Of a stretch of 64,000 bases of DNA, positions 18,666-27,494 are shown one piece after another. The notes below the pieces were generated by a model, which had not been told where the DNA came from, did not search any database, and saw only the letters and a program-made list of their open reading frames with translations. The translations under genes were made by a program, and so were the position numbers. The DNA lies in NCBI GenBank assembly GCA_029263175.1, contig JAJCXZ010000016.1, positions 34,582 to 98,581 on the forward strand, in the 5' to 3' direction. Numbering within the stretch: the first letter of the stretch is position 1; each line of letters starts with the position of its first letter. This DNA comes from Acidimicrobiales bacterium. GTDB taxonomy: Bacteria > Actinomycetota > Acidimicrobiia > Acidimicrobiales > Aldehydirespiratoraceae.

Positions 18666-18671
18666 AGTCTA
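18666..18671 (-). promoter_or_regulatory. candidate -10 element TAGACT for ugd-uxs
   Basis: TAGACT on the minus strand lies 54 nt before the ugd ATG, giving a predicted leader of roughly 45-50 nt that carries the AGGAG site. No clear -35 is seen in the 83-bp gap. Confidence 0.35.
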
Positions 18672-18694
18672 GAGACGCAAAGTGGCAGGAAAGT

Positions 18695-20302
18695 TCATCC
18701 GCAGGATTGGCCTTCTGGCGGGCGCCCGCGGGTCGATTCGGCAGTGGTTGTGGGCGGGACTGTTGTGGGCGGGACTGTCGTGGGCGGCGCCGTGGTCGGC
18801 GAGACCGAGGTCGCGGGAGCGTCGCTGGCGGTCGATGACGGTGCAGTCGAAGACGGTGCGCTGGTGACGCCGAGGTCGGGCGGGGTGACCGATCCATGGG
18901 CCTGGACTGCGGCGAGCGTGCTCGCGAGGTCGCGCGGGAAGAGGTAGGAGACCTCGGCGTGGTCAGAGCCGATCACAAGCGTGATTCCCGTGGCAGTCGG
19001 CTCTTCGACGATGGCGGGGACGGGGTCGAGATACTGCGCCAGCAACTGGGCACCTCGGGCCGAACCAGGCGGGTGGATGATGACGGTCGTGTCGACCTCG
19101 ACGAAAACCTGGCGTTGAACGGTGATCACGAACCCGGCATCGTCCTGGAGCGCGGCGGCCACGTCCTCGACCTGGACGAGGTCAGCGCCGGCCACGGAAA
19201 GCTGGACCTCGGTAGGGGTGACGCCGTCGGCTACCCCGCGAAAGATCTGGAACATCTCCTCGTTCGCACCGGGGACGGCCTCCAGGATTGCGGTCAGGTC
19301 TCCCCGATCCTCCACCGGCCTCACCACCAGCGAGAACCGATGCAGGGATTCGGGATCGAAGTCCGTGAACGCTCCGCCGAGGTCGATGAGTTCGGCAGGG
19401 GTCAGGCCCTGGTCGAGTACTACGCTGTCGGCGCCTGACTCGATGAGCGCCGACATCGCGGTGATGTTTCGGGCGCCGCGTGCGATCGCTCGCTCTAGGG
19501 CGAGCACCACGAAGTCCTGCTGCCGTTCGATCCGACTGAGGTCGGGTTGGTTCGGGTCGAGCAGTTGCCAGGTGCCGTCGATGTATTCTTCGTAGCGCCG
19601 CGACCGCACGTATGACAGCGCCGCGGCGCCGTCCATCAGATAGCAGCCTCCCACCGCAGGGATGTCGTAGACCGCGAAACCGGTGGCCTCGTCGCGAGCC
19701 GGGTTCTCGAACCATACCGATACACCGCCCAGCTGGTCGACCACTGAGCGAAAGGCCAGGAAGTCGAGCTGGACGTAGTGGTTCAGCTGGATGTCGAAGG
19801 CGTTGCTCAGTGCCTCGGCCAATAGCTCGGGTCCCTCAACCAGCGTGAGGGAGTTGATCTTTCGCTCCTGGCCATTGCGGGGGTCCTCGATGACCATGTC
19901 CCGCGGTATCGACATCACCCAGGCCTGGCCGGACGCCGGGTCGATGCGCACCAACGCAATCGTGTCGGCGTGGAATCGGTTCCGGGAATCGATGATCCGA
20001 CCGTTGTGGATCGGGTCGTCGGGGTCGATCCCTTCGGCACTGTCTGTGCCGATGATCAGGAAATTCACCGGCGTCCCGGGAGGAGTATCGGTCATCAGAA
20101 GATCGCCGGAAAATAGCACGCGACCGATCTCGCCGACACCCGCATAGACACTTTGCACGAACCACGAGGCCGCCAGTGCGGCACCGATTACACCAAGGCA
20201 CGCGAGGATCACGAATCGCTGGGGCCACGTCCGCCGCAGGACCACCTTGCCGTCAGCTATCACGGCGCCGGATCGTAGTGCACCCGTGCGGCCCTCGGGC
20301 AT
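18695..20302 (-). CDS. LytR-CpsA-Psr (LCP) family glycopolymer ligase
   Basis: A protein of 535 residues. There is a short cytoplasmic N-terminus, one membrane helix (about 29-49), then the LCP domain: NFLIIGTDS, SRNRFHADTIALVRIDP, VMSIPRDM and GGVSVWFENP, including the Asp/Arg residues that bind the lipid pyrophosphate and magnesium. After ~400 comes a LytR_C-like domain and a Thr/Pro-rich tail with PPTTV repeats. LCP enzymes transfer undecaprenyl-linked glycans to peptidoglycan or arabinogalactan. It lies 7 bp after birA. Confidence 0.9.
   Translation of the reverse strand: MPEGRTGALRSGAVIADGKVVLRRTWPQRFVILACLGVIGAALAASWFVQSVYAGVGEIGRVLFSGDLLMTDTPPGTPVNFLIIGTDSAEGIDPDDPIHNGRIIDSRNRFHADTIALVRIDPASGQAWVMSIPRDMVIEDPRNGQERKINSLTLVEGPELLAEALSNAFDIQLNHYVQLDFLAFRSVVDQLGGVSVWFENPARDEATGFAVYDIPAVGGCYLMDGAAALSYVRSRRYEEYIDGTWQLLDPNQPDLSRIERQQDFVVLALERAIARGARNITAMSALIESGADSVVLDQGLTPAELIDLGGAFTDFDPESLHRFSLVVRPVEDRGDLTAILEAVPGANEEMFQIFRGVADGVTPTEVQLSVAGADLVQVEDVAAALQDDAGFVITVQRQVFVEVDTTVIIHPPGSARGAQLLAQYLDPVPAIVEEPTATGITLVIGSDHAEVSYLFPRDLASTLAAVQAHGSVTPPDLGVTSAPSSTAPSSTASDAPATSVSPTTAPPTTVPPTTVPPTTTAESTRGRPPEGQSCG
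18747..18791 (+). repeat. 15-bp tandem repeat coding for PPTTV in the LCP tail
   Basis: Two perfect copies of gttgtgggcgggact (18747-18761, 18762-18776) and a third degenerate copy (18777-18791). They encode the Pro/Thr-rich C-terminal stalk of the LCP protein on the minus strand, and copy number could vary. Confidence 0.8.
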
Positions 20303-20309
20303 CGGCGGA

Positions 20310-21083
20310 TCATGCGGGGCGGAGATGCACGACGTCGCCGGCGTGGAAGGACCGCATTTCCCCGTCTACATCCACGATCAACTCGCCGGCCGCGCCGATG
20401 TCGACGGCGACGCCTTCCACAAACGTCTCGCCGGGAAGCTCGACTCGAACCGCGCGTCCAATTGTCAGCGAATGAGCTCGCAGCTCGGCAAGCGCTCGCC
20501 TCGGGGTCTCTCGTCGCGACGCAAGGTTCTCGATCACCAGGCTCAAGATGTGATCTCGCTCGACCGGAGCGCCGACGGCCGACAGCGATGTTGCGCCGTC
20601 CCGGTCAGTCGCCCCGAGGTTCAAACCAACGCCGACGATGACCGCACCCGGACTCCCGGCGACGTACTCGGCCAGCACTCCCGCGAGCTTACCGGGTCGC
20701 GGACCCTCCTCGATCACCAGATCGTTGGGCCACTTGAATCCGACCGGGACGGACACCTCGGATGCCACCGCCTCCCGTACGGCGGCCGCCACCGCGACCA
20801 CCATCAAGGACGCATCGTCAACGCCGGCCGGAAGCCGAAAGCTCATCAACAGGTGCTCTGCCTCGGTCGCTTCCCAGACCCGGTCGAGTCGCCCGCGGCC
20901 GGCCGTTTGCAGGTCGGCGACCAGTACACACGTCCCGAGGTCGCCGGCTCGCGCCTCGGTCGCCAGGTCCGTATTCGTCGAACCGGTTTGTCCGATGTGC
21001 CGGACCTCGATGCCGGCTCGTGCACCCGCGGCTTTGGCCCCAGGAAAAACATTCTCTGGCGGTGTCGCATGTTGGGTGGTCAT
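20310..21083 (-). CDS. birA: biotin-[acetyl-CoA-carboxylase] ligase
   Basis: A protein of 257 residues that attaches biotin to carrier proteins. Visible are QTGSTNTDL, VADLQTAGRGRLDRVWE (the GRGR biotin/AMP loop), FKWPNDLVIEEG and KLAGVLAE. It lacks the N-terminal helix-turn-helix of E. coli BirA, so it should not be a repressor. ATG codons at 21083 and 21095 and a GTG at 21101 are possible; I use 21083, which leaves 18 bp to the divergent carboxylase gene, its obvious substrate. Confidence 0.9.
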   Translation of the reverse strand: MTTQHATPPENVFPGAKAAGARAGIEVRHIGQTGSTNTDLATEARAGDLGTCVLVADLQTAGRGRLDRVWEATEAEHLLMSFRLPAGVDDASLMVVAVAAAVREAVASEVSVPVGFKWPNDLVIEEGPRPGKLAGVLAEYVAGSPGAVIVGVGLNLGATDRDGATSLSAVGAPVERDHILSLVIENLASRRETPRRALAELRAHSLTIGRAVRVELPGETFVEGVAVDIGAAGELIVDVDGEMRSFHAGDVVHLRPA

Positions 21084-21093
21084 TCGGCTAGTC

Positions 21094-21121
21094 ATTAGCA
21101 CGTGTTTGCCAAAGTACTAAT
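21094..21121. promoter_or_regulatory. 28-bp imperfect inverted repeat between birA and the carboxylase gene
   Basis: ATTAGCAC (21094-21101), 12-nt spacer, GTACTAAT (21114-21121): the half-sites match at 7 of 8 positions. It covers the start codon of the carboxylase gene and the birA start region, so a bound protein could block both genes. It does not resemble known BirA or BioQ operators as I remember them. Confidence 0.4.
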
Positions 21122-22847
21122 CGCCAACCGGGGCGAAATCGCCGTACGAGTGATCCGCGGCTGCCGCGAACTCGGCGTCGCCACCGTCGCCGTCTACAGC
21201 GAGCTCGATCGCAACGCCCTCCACGTCCGGCTCGCCGACGAGGCATACGCGCTCGGGGGACAGACCGCGGCGGAGTCCTATCTCAACACCGATGCGATCC
21301 TCGATGCCATCGAACGCAGCGGCGCCGACGCCGTGCATCCGGGCTATGGCTTCTTCTCCGAGAATGCCGATTTTGCTCGATCGATCACCGATCGCGGCAT
21401 TGCGTTCATCGGTCCCCGTCCTGAGTCCATCGAGGTCATGGGCGACAAGATCTCTGCCCGCGAAGCGGCCGAGAAGGTCGGTGTCTCCGGCGTTCCCGGC
21501 TCGACCGAGCTGCTCATGGACGCCGGAGAAATCGTGACGTTCGGCAACGAGGTCGGCTGGCCGATCGCCATCAAGGCCGCCTACGGCGGCGGCGGGCGCG
21601 GCATGAAGGTGGTCAAGAACGCCGACGAGGCTGCTGACCAATTCGCCTCAGCCAAGCGCGAAGCCACCGCGTACTTCGGTCGAGACGAGTGCTACATGGA
21701 GCGCTATCTCACCAAACCCCGCCACGTCGAAGTGCAGATCATGGCCGACAGCCACGGCAACTGTGTCTACCTCGGCACTCGAGATTGCTCGGCTCAGCGC
21801 CGCCACCAGAAGCTGATCGAGGAAGCACCCGCTGCCGGCATCCCCGCGGAGATCATCGCGGCGATGGGCGATGCCGCCGTAGCGGTGGCCAAGGGCTGCG
21901 GCTATGTCAACGCCGGCACCGTGGAGTTCCTCTACGAGGACGGCGGCTTCTACTACCTCGAGATGAACACCCGCCTTCAGGTCGAGCACCCGGCCACCGA
22001 GATGATCACCGGCGTCGACCTCGTCGAGATGCAGCTCCGGGTGGCCGCCGGCGAAGCGCTGCCGTTCAGCCAGGACGAGGTCCGGATTCGCGGCCACGCA
22101 ATCGAGGTCCGTATCAACGCCGAAGACCCGGCAGGCGGAGCGTTCCTCCCCTCCCCCGGCCCCATCACGACCCTCAAGACCCCCGATGGCTTCGGCACCC
22201 GTTTCGACACCGGCTACGAAGCCGGCGACGAGATCAGCCAGTTCTACGACAACCTCGTCGGCAAATTGATCGTCTGGGGCCACGATCGGCCGACCGCCAT
22301 CGCCCGAGCGCTGCGTGCCCTCGGCGAACTGGTCATCGAAGGCGTGGCCACCACCATTCCGGCCGACATCGCGATCCTCGAACATCCCGATTTCGCCGCC
22401 CTCGAACACTCGACGAAGTGGGTCGAGGACACCCTCGACCTCACTGGCGTCGGATCCACCACGGCCACAGCACCACCTGACGATGAACCGCGGGTCAGGC
22501 GCGATCTCGATGTGGAGGTCAACGGCAAGCGCTTCAGTGTCTCCATGTGGGTTCCCGAATCGGCGGCAACGGCAGCGCCCTCGGGCCCCGCGAAGCCTCG
22601 ACGCGCCGGCGGTGCCGCCAGCGGAGGAAGCAACAGCGGCGAAGTCACCGCGCCGATGCAGGGAACAATCGTGAAGGTCAACGTCTCCGTCGGAGACAAG
22701 GTGGAAGTCGGCGACGCCATCGTTGTGCTCGAAGCGATGAAGATGGAAAACAACGTCGGTGCGGAGAAGTCCGGCACCGTCACCGAGATCCGAGTCAGCG
22801 AAGGCGACTCGGTTGGCGGTGGCGACGTCGTCGCCGTGATCGAATAG
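21102..22847 (+). CDS. acetyl/propionyl-CoA carboxylase alpha subunit (biotin carboxylase + biotin carrier)
   Basis: A protein of 581 residues. Residues 1-~450 are biotin carboxylase: FAKVLIANRGEIAVRVIRG, HPGYGFFSENADFA, KAAYGGGGRGMKVV (ATP grasp), EMNTRLQVEHPATE and RINAEDP. A Pro/Ala linker follows, then a carrier domain with the biotinylation motif EAMKMEN (Lys547). This one-piece layout is the actinobacterial AccA3 type used in malonyl/methylmalonyl-CoA supply for lipids. The beta subunit is not in the window. The GTG start has no Shine-Dalgarno. Confidence 0.96.
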   Translation: MFAKVLIANRGEIAVRVIRGCRELGVATVAVYSELDRNALHVRLADEAYALGGQTAAESYLNTDAILDAIERSGADAVHPGYGFFSENADFARSITDRGIAFIGPRPESIEVMGDKISAREAAEKVGVSGVPGSTELLMDAGEIVTFGNEVGWPIAIKAAYGGGGRGMKVVKNADEAADQFASAKREATAYFGRDECYMERYLTKPRHVEVQIMADSHGNCVYLGTRDCSAQRRHQKLIEEAPAAGIPAEIIAAMGDAAVAVAKGCGYVNAGTVEFLYEDGGFYYLEMNTRLQVEHPATEMITGVDLVEMQLRVAAGEALPFSQDEVRIRGHAIEVRINAEDPAGGAFLPSPGPITTLKTPDGFGTRFDTGYEAGDEISQFYDNLVGKLIVWGHDRPTAIARALRALGELVIEGVATTIPADIAILEHPDFAALEHSTKWVEDTLDLTGVGSTTATAPPDDEPRVRRDLDVEVNGKRFSVSMWVPESAATAAPSGPAKPRRAGGAASGGSNSGEVTAPMQGTIVKVNVSVGDKVEVGDAIVVLEAMKMENNVGAEKSGTVTEIRVSEGDSVGGGDVVAVIE

Positions 22848-22864
22848 CCACCGTCGTTCGAGAT

Positions 22865-24226
22865 CTACTCGGCGGCTTCGGCCAACGCTTCGGCGAGGGT
22901 CGGGTGCACGAGCAGGCTCTCGTGGATGTCGGTCACGGTAAGACCGTTCGTGACTGCGATCGCCAAGATCGAGATCAGCTCAGCCGCATGCCGACCAACG
23001 ATTGAGCCTCCGAGCACAACGCCGGTGGCAGGGTCGGACACGATCTTCACGAAGCCGCGCGGATCGTCATTGATGAGCGCCTTGGCGTGCGATGAGAACG
23101 GCACCTTGGTGACACGAACCTTGCGGCCTTCCGAGAACGCATCGGTTTCCGCCAAGCCGACATCGGCGATCTCGGGCTCGGTGAAGATGGCCGACGCAGC
23201 TTTGTCGTAGTCGATCTGGCGTTCTTGGCGATGTGAGTACGCACCCATCGCGTGCTCCGCGATCTTGCGACCCTGCATCGACGCCACCGACGAGAGAGGG
23301 AGACGCCCGGAGAGGTCGCCTGCGGCGTAGATGTGCGCAATGTTGCTTCGAAGCTGATCGTCGACCGGGACATACCCACCCTCGGTTACGACGCCGGCGC
23401 TCTCGAGGCCGAGCTGATCGCTGTTGGGGATCGAGCCGATGGCGAGCAAGGCGTGAGAGCCGGTGGCCACGCGTCCGTCGTCGCAGGACACGACCACCTC
23501 GTCGCCGATGCGCTCCATTTTGGTGGCGCGGGCTCCCTTGAAGAGCCGGACGCCACGCCGCAGGAAGTCTTCCTCCAATGCCGCAGCCACTTCGGCATCC
23601 TTCTGGGGAAGTACATGCTGGCGGCTCACGACCAGCGTGACCTCGGCGCCCATCGACTCGAACATGTGGACGAACTCCACGCCCGTCACGCCCGATCCGA
23701 CCACGATTGCATGGCTCGGCACCGACGATGGCGGATACGCGTCGCGGGTCGAGAGGATTCGATCACCGTCGACTTCGACCCAGTCGGGAATCCGAGGACG
23801 GCTACCGGTCGCCAACACGATGATGTCGGCATCGAGGGTGCGTTCGCCATCGGCGGTGGTGGCGACCACGGTGCGCGGACCCACGAGATGGCCGGTGCCA
23901 TCGATCAACTCGACGCGCTGGCTCGTGAGCAGCGAACGGACCGAACCCTCGAGGCGCGTCTCGATGGCGCGGAGGCGCTCACGCAACTGGACCAGGTCGA
24001 CGTCTGATTCCACTTCGGACAAGCCCATACGGACAGAGCGACGCAGGAACGAACGGGCGTTGCCGGTGGCGATCATCGCCTTCGATGGGATGCAATCCCA
24101 GAGGTGGGCGGCTCCACCGATCGTGTCTCGTTCGATGAGTACCACCTCGGCACCCAAGCGCGCGGCAGTGGTGGCACAGGTGTTCCCGGCCGGTCCACCG
24201 CCGATGATCACGATCCGTGTTCTCAT
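22865..24226 (-). CDS. lpdA: LpdA/SthA-type pyridine nucleotide-disulfide oxidoreductase family flavoprotein
   Basis: A protein of 453 residues. FAD site VIIGGGPAGNTCA (6-18), NAD(P) site VVGSGVTGVEF, YAAGDLSG, and a C-terminal HPTLAEAL dimer segment. The redox-disulfide segment reads GGAAHLWDCIPSK: the first Cys is replaced by Ala40, leaving only Cys45. That excludes dihydrolipoamide dehydrogenase chemistry and matches mycobacterial LpdA (Rv3303c), an NAD(P)H:quinone reductase, or a soluble transhydrogenase. ATG 24226 is chosen because TAGCCT lies 7 nt upstream; an ATG 8 codons earlier exists. Confidence 0.86.
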   Translation of the reverse strand: MRTRIVIIGGGPAGNTCATTAARLGAEVVLIERDTIGGAAHLWDCIPSKAMIATGNARSFLRRSVRMGLSEVESDVDLVQLRERLRAIETRLEGSVRSLLTSQRVELIDGTGHLVGPRTVVATTADGERTLDADIIVLATGSRPRIPDWVEVDGDRILSTRDAYPPSSVPSHAIVVGSGVTGVEFVHMFESMGAEVTLVVSRQHVLPQKDAEVAAALEEDFLRRGVRLFKGARATKMERIGDEVVVSCDDGRVATGSHALLAIGSIPNSDQLGLESAGVVTEGGYVPVDDQLRSNIAHIYAAGDLSGRLPLSSVASMQGRKIAEHAMGAYSHRQERQIDYDKAASAIFTEPEIADVGLAETDAFSEGRKVRVTKVPFSSHAKALINDDPRGFVKIVSDPATGVVLGGSIVGRHAAELISILAIAVTNGLTVTDIHESLLVHPTLAEALAEAAE

Positions 24227-24233
24227 TGGCCGG

Positions 24234-24239
24234 AGGCTA
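24234..24239 (-). promoter_or_regulatory. -10 element TAGCCT for lpdA
   Basis: TAGCCT on the minus strand, exactly 7 nt before ATG 24226. Together with the absent Shine-Dalgarno this predicts a leaderless mRNA. Confidence 0.55.
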
Positions 24240-24293
24240 GCCGCGGACATATACGTTCAGAGACGATTCGTCGGTGTCGACGGTCCTCAGCAC

Positions 24294-24299
24294 TAGGTT
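24294..24299 (+). promoter_or_regulatory. -10 element TAGGTT for the GT4 gene at 24308
   Basis: TAGGTT ends 8 nt before the GTG at 24308. It supports that start over the longer open frame reaching back into lpdA. Confidence 0.5.
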
Positions 24300-24307
24300 C
24301 AATCGCT

Positions 24308-25390
24308 GTGAACGAGATGATCCGCGTCGGGCTCGACGTCACGCCACTGATCGGCGCCCCGAGCGGAATCCATCAGGTCACGCGGGGGCTGCTCGATGCC
24401 CTTCGGGCGCGAGATGACATCTCGGTCTCCGGGTGGCTGCTCTCGGCACGCGGTGCGATACCCGAACTCGGGATCGACGTTCACCGGTCGCGGCTGCCGG
24501 CGGAGCTCGTACAGCGATTCTGGCGCCACAGCTCGTTTCCCGGAATCCGCCGAATCGCGGGCGACGTAGATGTCGTGCACGGCACGAACTTCCTTGCTCC
24601 TCCATCGCCTCGCTCAATCATCTCCGTGCAGGATCTGACGCCGCTCTCTCACCCCGAGTGGGTCCAGCCCGCGGTTCGGTCAAAGGCCGGCGCGCTCGAA
24701 CGGGCGCTGGCGCAGGGAGCCACGGTGCACACATCCTCGGAGGCGGTCGCCGACGAGCTCGTGCAACTCATGGGGACCGATGAGGACCAAATATGTGTCG
24801 TGCACCATGCGGTTCGCGAGGTCGAGGCCGCGTCGGCAGACCTCGCGGCTCGGCTAGTAGCGAGCGAGCGCTTCATCCTCGTCCTGGGCACGGTCGAACG
24901 CCGCAAGAACGTCGAGGCCGCAGTGGATGCAATCGCTGCCCTTCCCAACGACATCAGCCTGGTGATCGCCGGACCACGGGGCAACAGCGAGAGCAGCGTT
25001 CAACGGGCGATCAGCGAATCGCCCGCTCGAGACCGGATCGTTCGCCTTCCCGACATCAGCGCAGCAGAGCACGCCGCTCTTCTCCGCCACGCGCTCGTCT
25101 TGTGCTTCCCCTCGTTCTATGAGGGTTTCGGCCTGCCACCACTGGAGGCACTGCGTGTCAGGACCGCGGTAGTCGCCACGGCTGTCGGGGCACTACCAGA
25201 GTTGATCTCGGACCGAGTCCCGCTAGTGACGCCGGGCGACACGGTTGCGCTCACCGAGGCTCTCGTGGCCGCAGCAGAGGCGCCTGCTGTGGACCCTGTG
25301 GTGGTCGAACGCATCACGGCCATGACGTGGGAACGTTCTGCCAAGGAGATGACCGCGGTCTACCAGCGCGTCACCGACAACAACAGCTGA
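24308..25390 (+). CDS. GT4 glycosyltransferase
   Basis: A protein of 360 residues with a GT-B fold: VGLDVTPLIGAPSGIHQVTRGL at the N-terminus, VHGTNFLAPP, VQDLTPLSHPEW, LVLGTVERRKNVEAAVDAI and CFPSFYEGFGLPPLEALRV with the E-x7-E pair. Start GTG 24308 is chosen from the -10 spacing; ATG at 24317 is a close alternative. It stands alone, divergent from lpdA and convergent with the FG-GAP/SLH gene, with a 4-bp gap between the stops. Sugar specificity is unknown. Confidence 0.86.
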   Translation: MNEMIRVGLDVTPLIGAPSGIHQVTRGLLDALRARDDISVSGWLLSARGAIPELGIDVHRSRLPAELVQRFWRHSSFPGIRRIAGDVDVVHGTNFLAPPSPRSIISVQDLTPLSHPEWVQPAVRSKAGALERALAQGATVHTSSEAVADELVQLMGTDEDQICVVHHAVREVEAASADLAARLVASERFILVLGTVERRKNVEAAVDAIAALPNDISLVIAGPRGNSESSVQRAISESPARDRIVRLPDISAAEHAALLRHALVLCFPSFYEGFGLPPLEALRVRTAVVATAVGALPELISDRVPLVTPGDTVALTEALVAAAEAPAVDPVVVERITAMTWERSAKEMTAVYQRVTDNNS

Positions 25391-25394
25391 ACCG

Positions 25395-27437
25395 CTACGA
25401 GGCGACTTCTCGGTGCAGCATTGCCGCAGCCTGAGCCCTGGTGACGTCGTCGCCCGCGGCGAAGGTGGTCGGCGTGATGCCAGTCGTGATTGCCTGTGCC
25501 TTCGCCCACGCCACGGCGACTGAGTAGTACTGGCCCGCGGGTACGTCGGCGAAGCCATGCGCAGGCTGGATGCCGGGCGATCCCGCCCGGCGCCAGAGCA
25601 ACGTGGCCAGTTGACCTCGGGTGACAGCGGCATGGGGAGCGAATGTGGTTGGTCCGGTCCCTGTCGTGATGCCTTCAGCCTTGGCCCACGCCACCGCGTC
25701 GTTGAAGTAGGTCTCGGCACCCACGTCGCTGAAGCCATGGGCCGGGTACCCGGTCGGCGTGCCTTCCTGGCGCCAGAGGAAGGTCACCATCTGTGCCCGG
25801 GTCAGGGCCAGGTTCGGGCCGTAGAGCGTGGGTGTGATCCCGGTGGTGATCTCCTCGTCGACCATCCATTCGACCGGAGTGGCGTAGTAGGCCGCGTCGG
25901 AGACGTCGCAGAAGGTGCCGGACGCTCCGGCGAGTGCGCAGAGCGAACCACTCGGCGCGCCAGATCGGGCCGGCGACCAACCGGCCATTGGCCATGCGTC
26001 GGTCGCCGTTGTCGGCGGCAACGAATACGCGGCGACACGCGTATTGCCGTTCGGGGTATTGAAGCCGGTGAACACGATCCGACGTTCACCGTCAAGAATT
26101 CCGATCGCAGGAGCTGCCTCGTGCGACCACGCAAAGCTCATCCGATTGGTCCAGTACAGACCACTCTCGAGGGATGCGCCGTTGTGGCCGTCGAGAAGGG
26201 CCAACCCCTTTTCGGTGCCGATGACGACATCCTGGTCGCCGTCGCCATCGAGATCAGCGATGGCCGGGGATCCAGTTGCGCGGCCTGTTCCGAGGTGTGC
26301 GAAATCGGGAATCACCGACCAGTAGGTCGCCCCGGTTCCGTGCCATGCCCAGACCTTGTTGTCCCACGAGCCGATCACGACTTCGGGTATTCCATCGCCG
26401 TCGAGATCGCCGAGCGCAGGATTGCCGATGACCGTGCCGCCCGTGCTCTGCGGCCACCCGGCGACATTGGAGCCGTCGTCGAGGTGGAAGGCGAAGACCT
26501 TGGTGTGGTCGCTCGCGGTGCCGGTCACCGAGTTCCAGTTGTCGCCGGTACCGACGATCGCTTCGGGTCGGCCATCGCCGTTGATGTCACCGATGGCGGG
26601 AGACGAGTGGAAGACCTCGTTGGCGGTGCGGTTCCACATCTCCGTCACCGTGCCGTCCTCCCAGTCGAGGGCTCGAAACACACCACCTTGGTGGTCGAAG
26701 TAACCGCCCAGAGTCGAGTCACCACCGACGAAGATCTCCATGTCATCGTCGCCGTCGGCATCGAAGAGAGCGGGCGAGGACCAGACCGAGTCATCATTGT
26801 TGACCGGGAAACCCGACAATGGCTCGCCGAAGCGATCGACGGCCCAGATCATGAAATCGAATGAGGCGAAGACAACATCGAGGTTGCCGTCGCCGTCGAC
26901 GTCACCGATCGCCGGCGTCGAAAACACACCTTCGCAGTAGCCGTCGAGATTACCCGTATTCGCCCACACGTCGCCTGTGTCGCGTCCGTGATCGAAGTTC
27001 CACTCGAGGGCACCCGTCTTGCCGTCGAAAGCGACGACGCTGCCGTTTTGGTTGGCGACCCACGTGGATCCCACACCGACGATCACCTCGGGCGTGCCGT
27101 CCTTGTCGATGTCGGCCACCGCAGGACTCGAGTCGATGGCACTGGCGCCGGACTGCCCCTGACAGCCGGGCCCGATGCCGGGAACTGCGGCGCTCGCCCA
27201 CTTCAACGTGCCATCGGCCTCATAGGCGCGAAGCTTGCCGTCCTGGTGGCCGAACACGACCTCGTTGGCGCCATCGGCATCGATGTCGGCGATAACCGGT
27301 GAAGAGGATCGGTTCCAGCCGTCGAGAAGGAACGCCCATTCCTTGTTGTACGGCGTGGCAGCTTGTGCCGGAGCAGTTGAAAGCGCCACAGAACAGAGGG
27401 TGAGGGCGGCAACTGCCGAAAGTAGACGTCGAGCCAT
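25395..27437 (-). CDS. secreted FG-GAP/VCBS beta-propeller protein with three C-terminal SLH-like modules
   Basis: A protein of 680 residues. The signal peptide MARRLLSAVAALTLCSVALS ends near APAQA-AT. Residues ~45-480 hold about seven FG-GAP blades with calcium-type loops such as DIDADGANEV, DVDGDGNLDV, DLDGDGIPEV and DLDGDGDQDV. The last ~185 residues are three SLH-like modules (ITTGITPTLYG, ITTGTGPTTFAP, ITTGITPTTFAA, each followed by LTRAQ/VTRGQ and a LWR-type helix). It probably sits on the cell wall; its ligand is unknown. TAGATT lies 37 nt upstream of the ATG, which has no Shine-Dalgarno. Confidence 0.88.
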   Translation of the reverse strand: MARRLLSAVAALTLCSVALSTAPAQAATPYNKEWAFLLDGWNRSSSPVIADIDADGANEVVFGHQDGKLRAYEADGTLKWASAAVPGIGPGCQGQSGASAIDSSPAVADIDKDGTPEVIVGVGSTWVANQNGSVVAFDGKTGALEWNFDHGRDTGDVWANTGNLDGYCEGVFSTPAIGDVDGDGNLDVVFASFDFMIWAVDRFGEPLSGFPVNNDDSVWSSPALFDADGDDDMEIFVGGDSTLGGYFDHQGGVFRALDWEDGTVTEMWNRTANEVFHSSPAIGDINGDGRPEAIVGTGDNWNSVTGTASDHTKVFAFHLDDGSNVAGWPQSTGGTVIGNPALGDLDGDGIPEVVIGSWDNKVWAWHGTGATYWSVIPDFAHLGTGRATGSPAIADLDGDGDQDVVIGTEKGLALLDGHNGASLESGLYWTNRMSFAWSHEAAPAIGILDGERRIVFTGFNTPNGNTRVAAYSLPPTTATDAWPMAGWSPARSGAPSGSLCALAGASGTFCDVSDAAYYATPVEWMVDEEITTGITPTLYGPNLALTRAQMVTFLWRQEGTPTGYPAHGFSDVGAETYFNDAVAWAKAEGITTGTGPTTFAPHAAVTRGQLATLLWRRAGSPGIQPAHGFADVPAGQYYSVAVAWAKAQAITTGITPTTFAAGDDVTRAQAAAMLHREVAS

Positions 27438-27474
27438 GCATGATCATTCGGTCAAGACCACGCCGCGCCTGAGC

Positions 27475-27480
27475 AATCTA
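27475..27480 (-). promoter_or_regulatory. candidate -10 element TAGATT for the FG-GAP/SLH gene
   Basis: TAGATT on the minus strand in the 57-bp gap before the ATG at 27437, giving a leader of about 30 nt. No -35 is recognised. Confidence 0.35.
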
Positions 27481-27494
27481 GCTCAGGCATTCGG

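Noticed and set aside
20310..21083. BirA as transcriptional repressor of biotin genes
   Set aside because: The protein begins almost directly with the catalytic domain and lacks the helix-turn-helix needed for DNA binding.
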